Source: DATGLE01 sp035294325
Lineage (GTDB): Bacteria; Chloroflexota; Ktedonobacteria; Ktedonobacterales; Ktedonobacteraceae
Length of the DNA stretch: 11,881 nucleotides
Direction: 5' to 3'
Assembly (NCBI GenBank): GCA_035294325.1
Contig: DATGLE010000131.1
Span: 1 to 11,881 of the forward strand
Shown here: piece after piece, positions 6,226 to 11,879 of the stretch
Layout of the letters: each line of letters starts with the position of its first letter
How positions within the stretch are numbered: position 1 is the stretch's first letter
The notes under the pieces: model-generated
Database searches by the model: none
What the model saw: the letters and a program-made list of their open reading frames with translations, nothing else
What the model was told of the DNA's origin: nothing
Translations under genes and position numbers: made by a program

Positions 6226-6252
6226 TTAGACAGCTAATGGTTAGCCAGCTAA
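6226..6252 (+). promoter_or_regulatory. Tandem SlyA/MarR-type operator boxes
   Basis: TTAGACAGCTAA (6226-6237) and TTAGCCAGCTAA (6241-6252) repeat at a 15-bp period. The second is TTAGC-CA-GCTAA, a dyad of two 5-bp arms. The published SlyA consensus TTAGCAAGCTAA differs from it at one position and from the first box at two. The boxes start immediately after the -10 and cover the expected start site, so binding should block transcription of the MarR gene itself. Confidence 0.65.
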
Positions 6253-6267
6253 TAAAGGGAGATATTC

Positions 6268-6690
6268 GTGATACCGATTCAAGACTACATCGGGTTTCAA
6301 TTGCTCCAGATCCATAGAGCACATCGCGCACGGGCTGAGGCAGCCTTGAACAAGCTGGGCCTGCATACCGGTCAGGAAATGCTGCTGCTCCAACTCTGGA
6401 ACGAGGAAGGCATGACACAATCGCAGCTCGCCGCCTGTATGGGGGTTGAACCCCCAACGGCGACCAAAATGCTGCAACGCATGGAGAATGCCGGACTGAT
6501 CGAGCGCAGGCCAGACCCGGAGGATGCGCGGATCTCGCGCGTCTACCTGACCGAACGTGGCCGCGCACTGGAACAGCCCGTGTTGGAGGTATGGAAGCAG
6601 CTCGAAGCCTGCACTGTGGCCGATCTGTCGCCAACCGAGCAAGCGCTTTTACGCCGCTTGCTCATGCAGGTGTCCGCGAATCTCTCCTGA
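6268..6690 (+). CDS. MarR-family transcriptional regulator
   Basis: 140 residues, typical for MarR. It has an N-terminal dimer helix, a winged helix-turn-helix at about 35-100 with recognition helix EPPTATKMLQRMENAGLI (61-78), and the wing signature RRPDPEDARISRVYLTERG (80-98) containing the D-R pair. It has a C-terminal dimer helix (102-140). Cys57 and Cys115 are present but do not match the reactive N-terminal Cys of OhrR types, so the inducer is unknown. The start is GTG at 6268 with AAAGGGAG (6254-6261) 6 nt before it. It is the first gene of a unit with a membrane protein and a PPOX-fold protein. Likely autorepressed through the two boxes overlapping its start site. Confidence 0.9.
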   Translation: MIPIQDYIGFQLLQIHRAHRARAEAALNKLGLHTGQEMLLLQLWNEEGMTQSQLAACMGVEPPTATKMLQRMENAGLIERRPDPEDARISRVYLTERGRALEQPVLEVWKQLEACTVADLSPTEQALLRRLLMQVSANLS

Positions 6691-6799
6691 CTCGTCGTTG
6701 TGCTGGTGGCCCCGTTCTTCCAGTCGAGAGCGCGGCCATCCTTTCGGCAATATACTTTGCCGTCTACTTACTTTATGTAAGAATGGAAAGGAGAAAACA

Positions 6800-7240
6800 A
6801 TGGCATCCACCGCTATTCGTCCCGCCTCCGGACAAAGGTTCGCACTGCGCAAGCTGGTGTGGGTAGGGCCGCTGACCATCGTCGTCGCTGCCCTGGTCAA
6901 TCTGGTGATACGGACCATCGCGGTTGCCTTCTTCGGCGTTCCAGATGGTTTCACCTACTTGCAGGCGCCCTTCGTCACTGGCAGTACCGTCATCTTTTTG
7001 CTGCTGGCGCTGGGGGCCTTCGTGCTGGTTGGTCGCTTTGCGCGCCGCCCTGTGCGGTTCTATCGCATTCTGGCTCTGGTCGCCCTGCTGGCGTCGTTTC
7101 TCAATCCCATCATGGCGCTGAACGGTGCGTTTCCAACTCCGGGGATGAATCCGCACATCTTCTGGACCATGATAGTGATGCACGTGGTGACAGCCATCAT
7201 TACGGTGAGCCTGCTGAGCTGGCTTGCCGTCGAATCGTAG
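6800..7240 (+). CDS. DUF6069-like four-helix membrane protein
   Basis: 146 residues and four predicted membrane helices (about 19-44, 60-79, 89-107 and 119-141). There is a short basic N-terminus and a basic cytoplasmic loop (RFARRPVRFYR, 79-89). The pattern (VWVGPLTIVVAALVNLVIR, ASFLNPIMAL, MIVMHVVTAIITVSLL with His in the last helix) resembles DUF6069 proteins, which are commonly found next to transcriptional regulators and have no known function. The ATG at 6800 is chosen because AAAGGAG (6787-6793) lies 6 nt upstream; the frame is open earlier but that part overlaps marR in another frame. It lies 109 nt after marR, with a small CTTAC/GTAAG hairpin (6767-6781) just before the ribosome site. 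Candidate MarR-regulated efflux or stress membrane protein; that role is inference. Confidence 0.75.
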   Translation: MASTAIRPASGQRFALRKLVWVGPLTIVVAALVNLVIRTIAVAFFGVPDGFTYLQAPFVTGSTVIFLLLALGAFVLVGRFARRPVRFYRILALVALLASFLNPIMALNGAFPTPGMNPHIFWTMIVMHVVTAIITVSLLSWLAVES

Positions 7241-7256
7241 CATAATGAGGTGCATG

Positions 7257-7658
7257 ATGTTTTCAGAGCAAGAACTGGATTTTCTGAGCGCGCAGCCCCT
7301 TGCCAGAATAGGCACCGTGGATGACGAGGGACAGCCTACCGTTGATGCCGTGGGCTTCGAGTTCGATGGGACACGCTTCTACATCGGCGGTCATCGGTTG
7401 GAGACCACGCGCAAGTACAAAAATATTGTGGCGGGCCACCACAAGGTGTCCCTCCTGATCGACGATCTCAAGTCGCTTCGTCCCTGGCAGCCACGCGGCA
7501 TCAGGATTCACGGCACCGCCGAGATCGTCCAGCGCCAGGGCCACCTCGGCCCGGGGAGCTACCTCGCGATTACCCCGACAGTCTCCTGGAGCTGGGGACT
7601 GGAGGAATCAGGGGTAGAGCCTGGCAGAGTCGGTCCAAACAAAATCGTATGGCATTGA
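7257..7658 (+). CDS. PPOX-class (split-barrel) F420/flavin-binding family protein
   Basis: 133 residues from the chosen start. The sequence MFSEQELDFLSAQPLARIGTVDDEGQPTVDAVGFEFDG, then FYIGGHRLETTRKYKN, VSLLIDDL, PWQPRGIRIHGTAEI and a late AITPTVSWSWG follows the PPOX-class family called F420-dependent (MSMEG_5819-like). Such proteins bind a deazaflavin or flavin in a split barrel; substrates are mostly unknown. ATGs exist at 7254 and 7257; GAGGTG (7247-7252) fits 7257 better. It begins 16 nt after the DUF6069-like gene and is probably cotranscribed with it and marR. With the flavin reductase across the divergent spacer, this makes a small flavin/deazaflavin redox neighbourhood. Confidence 0.82.
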   Translation: MFSEQELDFLSAQPLARIGTVDDEGQPTVDAVGFEFDGTRFYIGGHRLETTRKYKNIVAGHHKVSLLIDDLKSLRPWQPRGIRIHGTAEIVQRQGHLGPGSYLAITPTVSWSWGLEESGVEPGRVGPNKIVWH

Positions 7659-7708
7659 GAGCAGCCCCGGAGCCTTATAGATGTTAACGAACAAGTCAAG
7701 TTCGGCCA

Positions 7709-7780
7709 TGTCATCCTGAGCGGCAGCGAAGGATCCGCATGTGCCTCGAACCGGATCCTTCGCTGCCGCTCAGGATGACA
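7709..7780. repeat. Perfect 28-bp inverted repeat (interspersed-repeat type)
   Basis: Arms 7709-7736 and 7753-7780 are exact reverse complements over 28 bp, with a 16-nt loop. The outer ends are TGTCATCC / GGATGACA and the inner ends are GGATCC. The core resembles the CCTGAGC...GCGAAGGATC palindromes that I recall being scattered through many bacterial genomes. It fills most of the 187-nt gap between the convergent PPOX gene and transketolase operon and may serve as a two-way terminator. No transposase is present. Confidence 0.85.
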
Positions 7781-7845
7781 GGCTGGCTTACTGATTTGGG
7801 CTGGTAACATTCATCATCTTCTTTTCGCAAGACCTGCATAGCGCG

Positions 7846-8739
7846 CTAGCTATACAGAAAACGTTCGATGCGCTGGCGGATCCCGCGCGGCGTGAAGCCA
7901 ATGGCCTCATCGTGCTGCTCCGGCTCGCCATAATGCGAGAGCACGACACGCGGGACGCCGATGGTCTCGATGCGCACTCGCCGGTGCTGCATAGCAGCGC
8001 AGACATCGGCCACCAGCGCACCTTCATAGTACGGTTCGACCAGCACGATATTGTCGCTCTCGCTGACAGCCCGCAGCGTCCCCGCATCAAAGGGGGCAAC
8101 GGTGGTGCAGTAGAGCACCATCACATCGAGATCTGCGACGGCGGGCAGGACGCGGGCCAGCGCCGGGCCGACGGCGATGACTGTCGCTTGCGTGCCGCGC
8201 TTCACAACTTCGAGCTTGCCGAAGGTCACGGGATACTCAACTGGATTGCTGGTGACGCTCAGGCGAAAGTAGGTTGGTGCGCCATTGGCATACGCCGCGC
8301 GGAAGAGGCGGTCAAATTCGCGCGGCGTACCAGGAACAACGATCTGCATGCCCGGCAAGTTGCGCAGGATCGGCACATCCGCCGGACCATGATGCGTCAT
8401 GCCCTCGGTGCTGTAATCGTAAGAGCCGCCGGTGCTAATGAAATTTCCGCCGAGGCGCTGATAACAGAAGTCGTCCTTGATCTGCTCGTAGGGGCGCTCA
8501 ACCAGGAAGGGTGTGATGGAATGCACCACCGGAATGAAACCCTCCATTGCCATGCCCGCTGCGACGCTTATCATTGTCTGTTCGAGAATGCCAAGATTGA
8601 GTGCGCGCTGCGGATGCTCCCTGAGCAGCCGCCGGAAAAAGTCCGTGCTGATCTCGGCCAGCACCAGAGCAAGCCGCTCATCCTGCTCGAAAAGCTCTTC
8701 GATGGTCAGCCCCATTTGTTGTCGCATCGTGATGGTCAT
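7846..8739 (-). CDS. Transketolase-like enzyme, C-terminal (pyrimidine-binding) subunit
   Basis: 297 residues. This is the second half of a split thiamine-diphosphate enzyme: a Pyr domain (about 5-175) followed by the transketolase C-terminal domain (about 180-297). Glu53 in NLGILEQTMISVAAGMAMEG is the cofactor-activating glutamate. Further family marks are FLVERPYEQIKDDFCY (78-93), STGGSYDYSTEGMTHHGPAD (102-121) and LPGMQIVVPGTPREFDRLF. The domain near 230-241 (NIVLVEPYYEGA) fits the C-terminal fold. Its ATG overlaps the stop of the upstream subunit gene (ATGA at 8736-8739), so the two are translationally coupled and presumably form a heteromer. The donor sugar cannot be read: general pentose-phosphate transketolase or a specialised ketose cleavage are both possible. 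Confidence 0.9.
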   Translation of the reverse strand: MTITMRQQMGLTIEELFEQDERLALVLAEISTDFFRRLLREHPQRALNLGILEQTMISVAAGMAMEGFIPVVHSITPFLVERPYEQIKDDFCYQRLGGNFISTGGSYDYSTEGMTHHGPADVPILRNLPGMQIVVPGTPREFDRLFRAAYANGAPTYFRLSVTSNPVEYPVTFGKLEVVKRGTQATVIAVGPALARVLPAVADLDVMVLYCTTVAPFDAGTLRAVSESDNIVLVEPYYEGALVADVCAAMQHRRVRIETIGVPRVVLSHYGEPEQHDEAIGFTPRGIRQRIERFLYS

Positions 8740-9413
8740 GATTGCTTCCTCTCTATCTCGGCAATTACGGCGGTAGGACGGTCAGGATAGACCTGGGAGA
8801 GCGCGCTGTAGATCTGCTCATGATCGCGCCCGTTGATGGTGCTGGCAGCCCAGCCGAAGACGGCGAACTTCGCGGCAAGATCGCCCAGGTCGAGCGGACT
8901 CGAATGGTTGTTGATAACGATGCAGGTCAGGTTGGAGAGGTGCCGGTTTCCGGCCAGCAGGATCGACTCCCAGATGCTCCCCTCGTTGCACTCGCCGTCG
9001 CCCACCAGCACAAAGACTCTGCGGTCACTCTTTTTCGCGCGCAGTGCCAGCGCCATTCCCACCGCCATTGGCAGCCCATGCCCCAGCGAACCGGTTGACG
9101 CCTCTACGCCCGGCACCTGGTTGCGGTCAGGATGCCCGCCAAGAATACCTTCCCAGCGTTCAAAATTCTTCAATTGCTCAACCGGGAAAAAGCCCTTATC
9201 GGCCAGGATCGCGTAGAACGCTATCGGGCCGTGCCCCTTGCTCAGTACAAAGCGGTCTCGCTCCTCGCTGCGTGGATTCTTTGCATCGTAACGAAGGACG
9301 AGATCATAGAGCACCCAGAGCACATCGAGCGTGGAATAGGCGCTCCAGTCGTGCTTCTCGTCCCCCGTTTGCATTGACATCAATCGATGGATATGCGTCA
9401 GGTCGCTTACCAT
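8736..9413 (-). CDS. Transketolase-like enzyme, N-terminal (diphosphate-binding) subunit, compact form
   Basis: 225 residues, shorter than the roughly 270 of ordinary split transketolase N-subunits. The ThDP motif is intact: GDGECNEGSIWES begins at 138 and INN (167-169) closes it, with Asp139 and Asn169 as metal ligands. SKGHGPIAFY (58-67) and TGSLGHGLPMAVGMAL (107-122) are conserved. The usual GHPGS loop is altered to KHDWSAYSTLDVLWVLY (20-36), keeping His21. After the motif the sequence runs NHSSPLDLGDLAAKFAVFGWAASTINGRDHEQIYSAL. A similar compact form occurs in Actinobacteria. The start at 9413 has GAGGTG 5 nt upstream. It is the first gene of the operon, divergent from the Clp-N regulator. 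Confidence 0.88.
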   Translation of the reverse strand: MVSDLTHIHRLMSMQTGDEKHDWSAYSTLDVLWVLYDLVLRYDAKNPRSEERDRFVLSKGHGPIAFYAILADKGFFPVEQLKNFERWEGILGGHPDRNQVPGVEASTGSLGHGLPMAVGMALALRAKKSDRRVFVLVGDGECNEGSIWESILLAGNRHLSNLTCIVINNHSSPLDLGDLAAKFAVFGWAASTINGRDHEQIYSALSQVYPDRPTAVIAEIERKQS

Positions 9414-9421
9414 TGTTCACC

Positions 9422-9455
9422 TCGCTATTTTTAGCATCTCATTATTTGTAGCATC
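9422..9455 (-). repeat. 17-bp tandem duplication in the transketolase leader
   Basis: On the minus strand GATGCTACAAATAATGA (9455-9439) is followed directly by GATGCTAAAAATAGCGA (9438-9422), 14 of 17 identical. It sits just before, and partly overlaps, the ribosome site of the transketolase N-subunit gene. It could be a tandem regulator-binding site or a slippage duplication. Confidence 0.6.
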
Positions 9456-9484
9456 AGCGTACCTCAGACCCGGAAGCTCGGCAA
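9456..9484 (-). promoter_or_regulatory. Weak candidate promoter of the transketolase operon
   Basis: TTGCCG (9479-9484) and TACGCT (9456-9461) lie 17 bp apart on the minus strand. The -10 matches the consensus at only 3 of 6 positions, so spacing is the main support. Confidence 0.25.
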
Positions 9485-9532
9485 TGGCCTGACGGCCAGT
9501 CTCGCTGCTGTACGTCAGGACAGTCCACTGGC
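9485..9532. repeat. Cluster of short inverted repeats
   Basis: Several mutually exclusive stems can form: TGGCC/GGCCA (9485-9498), CCTGACG/CGTCAGG (9488-9494 with 9513-9519), GCCAGT/ACTGGC (9495-9500 with 9527-9532) and CAGT/ACTG (9521-9530). Together with the elements at 9546-9638, most of the divergent spacer is self-complementary. Confidence 0.4.
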
Positions 9533-9545
9533 GACCACTGACGCA

Positions 9546-9567
9546 TGAGGTTCGCTAGCGAACCTCA
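9546..9567. repeat. Perfect 22-bp palindrome
   Basis: TGAGGTTCGCT (9546-9556) is followed directly by its exact reverse complement AGCGAACCTCA (9557-9567). With no loop it fits a dimeric protein-binding site or a cruciform better than an RNA hairpin. It lies 2 bp before the next long hairpin, in the spacer between divergent genes. Confidence 0.8.
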
Positions 9568-9569
9568 AT

Positions 9570-9638
9570 GCTCTCAAGAGGTGAGGATAGGCGGGCCGTG
9601 GCGCAGCCACGGCCCGCCTATCCTCACCTCTTGAGAGC
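9570..9638. repeat. Perfect 33-bp-arm hairpin with 3-nt loop
   Basis: Arms 9570-9602 and 9606-9638 are exact reverse complements over 33 bp, separated by GCA. The outer ends read GCTCTCAAGAG / CTCTTGAGAGC and the loop-proximal ends GTGGC / GCCAC. It lies between the candidate transketolase promoter (9456-9484) and the Clp-N gene promoter (9699-9727), upstream of both, so it should be in neither transcript. That argues against a plain terminator and for a mobile palindromic repeat, an insulator or a protein site. Confidence 0.85.
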
Positions 9639-9698
9639 GACGAAGTCGCGATGTGTGAGGGAGGCAATGTCTCTCTACACACTCTGTTAGCAAAAGCA

Positions 9699-9727
9699 TT
9701 GACAAACGGTTCTGAGCAATCTATAGT
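9699..9727 (+). promoter_or_regulatory. Strong sigma70-type promoter of the HTH/Clp-N gene
   Basis: TTGACA (9699-9704, perfect) and TATAGT (9722-9727, 5 of 6) are separated by exactly 17 bp. The start should be near 9734, with an AT-rich leader of about 40 nt ending in AAGGAGG (9761-9767), the strongest ribosome site in the window. Confidence 0.75.
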
Positions 9728-9773
9728 AGTTTATAGTTCTATATTATTATTTGAAATGCTAAGGAGGAAACCA

Positions 9774-10658
9774 ATGGAACCTTTAATGACATCGGATGAA
9801 GTGGCCGCACTCTTGAAAGTCGATGTCGTCACTATCCGGCGGCTCGTCAACCGGGGCGAGCTTGCCGCGTATCGTGTGGGCAGCGAATTTCGCTTCACGC
9901 AAGATGATCTTGACAACTATCTCAAGCGCCAGCGCGTCACTGTTGGAGACGAAGGTGAACTGAGTGACCTTCCAGCCATAGGGGGCGAGCAAATCACGGA
10001 CCGGGCGCGCAAAATGTTCACGGCTCGCCCCCCGCAGGGCCGCTTCAACAAATTCACTGAGAAGGGAAAGAAAGTCTTCGCTTTCGCGCAAGAAGAAGCT
10101 CAACGGCTTCAGCATACCTACATCGGCACCGAGCACCTGCTCTTAGGATTGATAAGAGTGGATGACGGCGTGGCCGCAAGGGCGCTGAGCAGCCTGGGCG
10201 TCGATCTGGAGCAGGCGCGCAGCAGTATAGAAGCGATGACTGGAAAAGGTGACAGGATTGCACTCCGAAAGGTCGGGCTAACGCCGCGCGCCCAAAAAGT
10301 GCTCGAACTGGCCGTAGTCGAAGCGCGGCGCATGAATCACCATTTTATCGGCACAGAACATCTCTTACTGGGTATGCTGCGCGAGGGTGAGGGCATTGGT
10401 ATCAAGATATTGGAGAGCATGGGTCTGACCACAGAACAGGTGGGCAGGCGCACGCTGGAAGTATTGCGCCAGACTCAGGGCTACCCTGACGAAGAGAGCG
10501 TCGCGGAGCCAGCCTATGGCCCCGTGCCGGAACAGGCGGCCTCGCTGCTCGCCGAAGGAGAAGAAGGCGTGACGTGTGAGCGCTGTGGCGCGCGCAGCCC
10601 CGCCTACTTCCAGTACTGCTTTAATTGCGGCGCGCGCCTGGCACACGCAAGCGATTGA
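9774..10658 (+). CDS. Excisionase-type HTH, double Clp-N and zinc-ribbon protein
   Basis: 294 residues in three parts. Residues 4-53 are an excisionase/MerR-type helix-turn-helix (MTSDEVAALLKVDVVTIRRLVNRGELAAYRVGSEFRFTQDDLDNYL). Residues 91-232 form two Clp-N repeats closely like the N-domain of ClpC (FTEKGKKVFAFAQEEAQRL, then LTPRAQKVLELAVVEARRM). Residues 268-285 form a CERCG / CFNCG zinc ribbon. There is no AAA+ ATPase. The four positions that form the two phosphoarginine pockets in ClpC (Thr7, Glu32, Thr81, Glu106) appear kept as Thr95, Glu120, Thr170 and Glu195. I infer a DNA-binding regulator that senses arginine-phosphorylated or ClpC-linked proteins, or a ClpCP adaptor. The ATG at 9774 is chosen for AAGGAGG 6 nt upstream; the earlier open frame lies upstream of the promoter. 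Confidence 0.88.
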   Translation: MEPLMTSDEVAALLKVDVVTIRRLVNRGELAAYRVGSEFRFTQDDLDNYLKRQRVTVGDEGELSDLPAIGGEQITDRARKMFTARPPQGRFNKFTEKGKKVFAFAQEEAQRLQHTYIGTEHLLLGLIRVDDGVAARALSSLGVDLEQARSSIEAMTGKGDRIALRKVGLTPRAQKVLELAVVEARRMNHHFIGTEHLLLGMLREGEGIGIKILESMGLTTEQVGRRTLEVLRQTQGYPDEESVAEPAYGPVPEQAASLLAEGEEGVTCERCGARSPAYFQYCFNCGARLAHASD

Positions 10659-10761
10659 TTTATACACATCGATAGAACTGGAGTGAGCAGAGATGCAACA
10701 ACCGCACATATCGTCGCACGTCAACCCTGAGTGACAGGCGGCGAAAAGGTTCCAGGTGGTC

Positions 10762-10801
10762 ATTGTCTTTCCTTGACAATATGCGACCTGATGCGTAAAG
10801 A
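10762..10801 (+). promoter_or_regulatory. Candidate deoC promoter with overlapping dyad
   Basis: TTGACA (10773-10778) and TAAAGA (10796-10801) are 17 bp apart; the -35 is perfect and the -10 weak. ATTGTC (10762-10767) and GACAAT (10775-10780) make a 6-bp dyad with a 7-bp spacer that overlaps the -35, a natural operator position. The rest of the 216-nt gap (10659-10874) shows no gene and no clear terminator for the gene before it. Confidence 0.45.
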
Positions 10802-10874
10802 TAATGGTAGCACTGAAAGCACTTTGCAGCAGAACAGACGCTGCCGTTCCTCACAGTGTCGAAGGAAATGCACA

Positions 10875-11879
10875 ATGACCACCACCAGAAGGAAAACCGC
10901 GCCAGAAACGCTACAACAGCCAGCCAGGATAGCGGCGCTCGCGCGCAATCCGGGCATGCCTCTCGATCTCGACTGGGTACGCCAGGTGCGCATCAACCGC
11001 AGCGCCGTTGAGCGACGAGCCGCCACGCTGCCCACGCGGCGCACCGTCAAAAAAGAGTGGCAGGCGGCGTGGCTGCTGCGCGCCATCACCTGCCTCGACC
11101 TGACCACGCTCGCCGGAGACGATACGCCGGGCAACGTGCTGCGCCTCTGCGCGAAGGCCCGCCAGCCCGTGCGCCAGGAGATCCTCGCCGCACTCGGCTG
11201 CGACAGCTTGCAGGTCGGCGCGGTCTGCGTCTACCACAACCTTGTTCCCGTCGCCGTCTCGGCCCTGCGCGGCTCAAATATACCCGTGGCCGCCGTTTCT
11301 ACCGGCTTTCCCGCCGGACAGAATCCCTTTGAGCAGAAGGTGCAAGAGATCGAGGCGTCCGTAAAGGCCGGGGCCGAGGAGATCGATATCGTCATTTCGC
11401 GCGCGCATGTGCTGACCGGCAACTGGCAGGCGCTCTACGACGAGGTGCGGGCGTTTCGCGCGGCCTGCGGCGATGCGCATATGAAGACAATCCTGGCGAC
11501 GCACGAGCTGGCGACGCTGCGCAATGTGGGTATGGCAAGCCTGGTATGCATGATGGCCGGCGCCGATTTCATCAAAACGTCCACCGGCAAGGAGCCTGTC
11601 AATGCGACGCTGCCGGTGGGACTGGTGATGGTGCGCGCCATTCGCGACTACTACGAGCGCACCGGCTACAAAGTGGGTTTCAAGCCTGCCGGCGGCATCC
11701 GCACCGCGAAAGCCTCGCTCGACTGGCTGATCTTGATGAAGGAGGAGCTTGGCAACGACTGGCTGAACAATACGCTTTTCCGCATCGGTGCCAGCGGCCT
11801 GCTCTCCGATATCGAACGCCAGCTCTCGTACTTCGTCACTGGCCGCTATGCGGCGGCCCATCATAATCCGATGGTCTAA
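10875..11879 (+). CDS. deoC: Deoxyribose-phosphate aldolase, long eukaryote-like form
   Basis: 334 residues. The enzyme cleaves 2-deoxyribose-5-phosphate to glyceraldehyde-3-phosphate and acetaldehyde, in deoxynucleoside salvage. The Schiff-base Lys234 lies in DFIKTSTGKE, the second lysine Lys270 in GFKPAGGIRT, and the acid Asp171 in EEIDIVI. It is about 80 residues longer than E. coli DeoC and has the N-terminal module of animal DERA, including RRTVKKEWQAAWLLRAITCL (55-74), and the ending RYAAAHHNPMV, close to the RYAA-H--PM ending of the human enzyme. The ATG at 10875 has AAGGA (10862-10866) 8 nt upstream; the earlier open frame lacks family similarity and overlaps the promoter. The stop is TAA at 11877-11879, so the gene is complete. 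Confidence 0.93.
   Translation: MTTTRRKTAPETLQQPARIAALARNPGMPLDLDWVRQVRINRSAVERRAATLPTRRTVKKEWQAAWLLRAITCLDLTTLAGDDTPGNVLRLCAKARQPVRQEILAALGCDSLQVGAVCVYHNLVPVAVSALRGSNIPVAAVSTGFPAGQNPFEQKVQEIEASVKAGAEEIDIVISRAHVLTGNWQALYDEVRAFRAACGDAHMKTILATHELATLRNVGMASLVCMMAGADFIKTSTGKEPVNATLPVGLVMVRAIRDYYERTGYKVGFKPAGGIRTAKASLDWLILMKEELGNDWLNNTLFRIGASGLLSDIERQLSYFVTGRYAAAHHNPMV

Noticed and set aside
7709..7780. Insertion sequence or MITE call
   Set aside because: There is no transposase and no clear target-site duplication beside the arms; recorded as a repeat only.
7912..8790. 292-codon frame antisense to the transketolase C-subunit
   Set aside because: The opposite strand encodes a clear enzyme with catalytic motifs; this frame is rich in His/Arg/Ala shadow composition.
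9546..9638. Possible tRNA or structured RNA gene, suggested by GGTTCG and long stems
   Set aside because: No cloverleaf, acceptor or anticodon arm can be drawn; the stems are simple perfect palindromes and appear not to be transcribed from known promoters.
9651..9773. Forty-one-codon N-terminal extension of the HTH/Clp-N protein
   Set aside because: Most of it lies upstream of the -10 at 9722-9727, so it would not be in the mRNA; the ATG at 9774 has an ideal AAGGAGG.
10731..10874. N-terminal extension of DeoC
   Set aside because: It covers the candidate promoter and dyad and has no DERA similarity.
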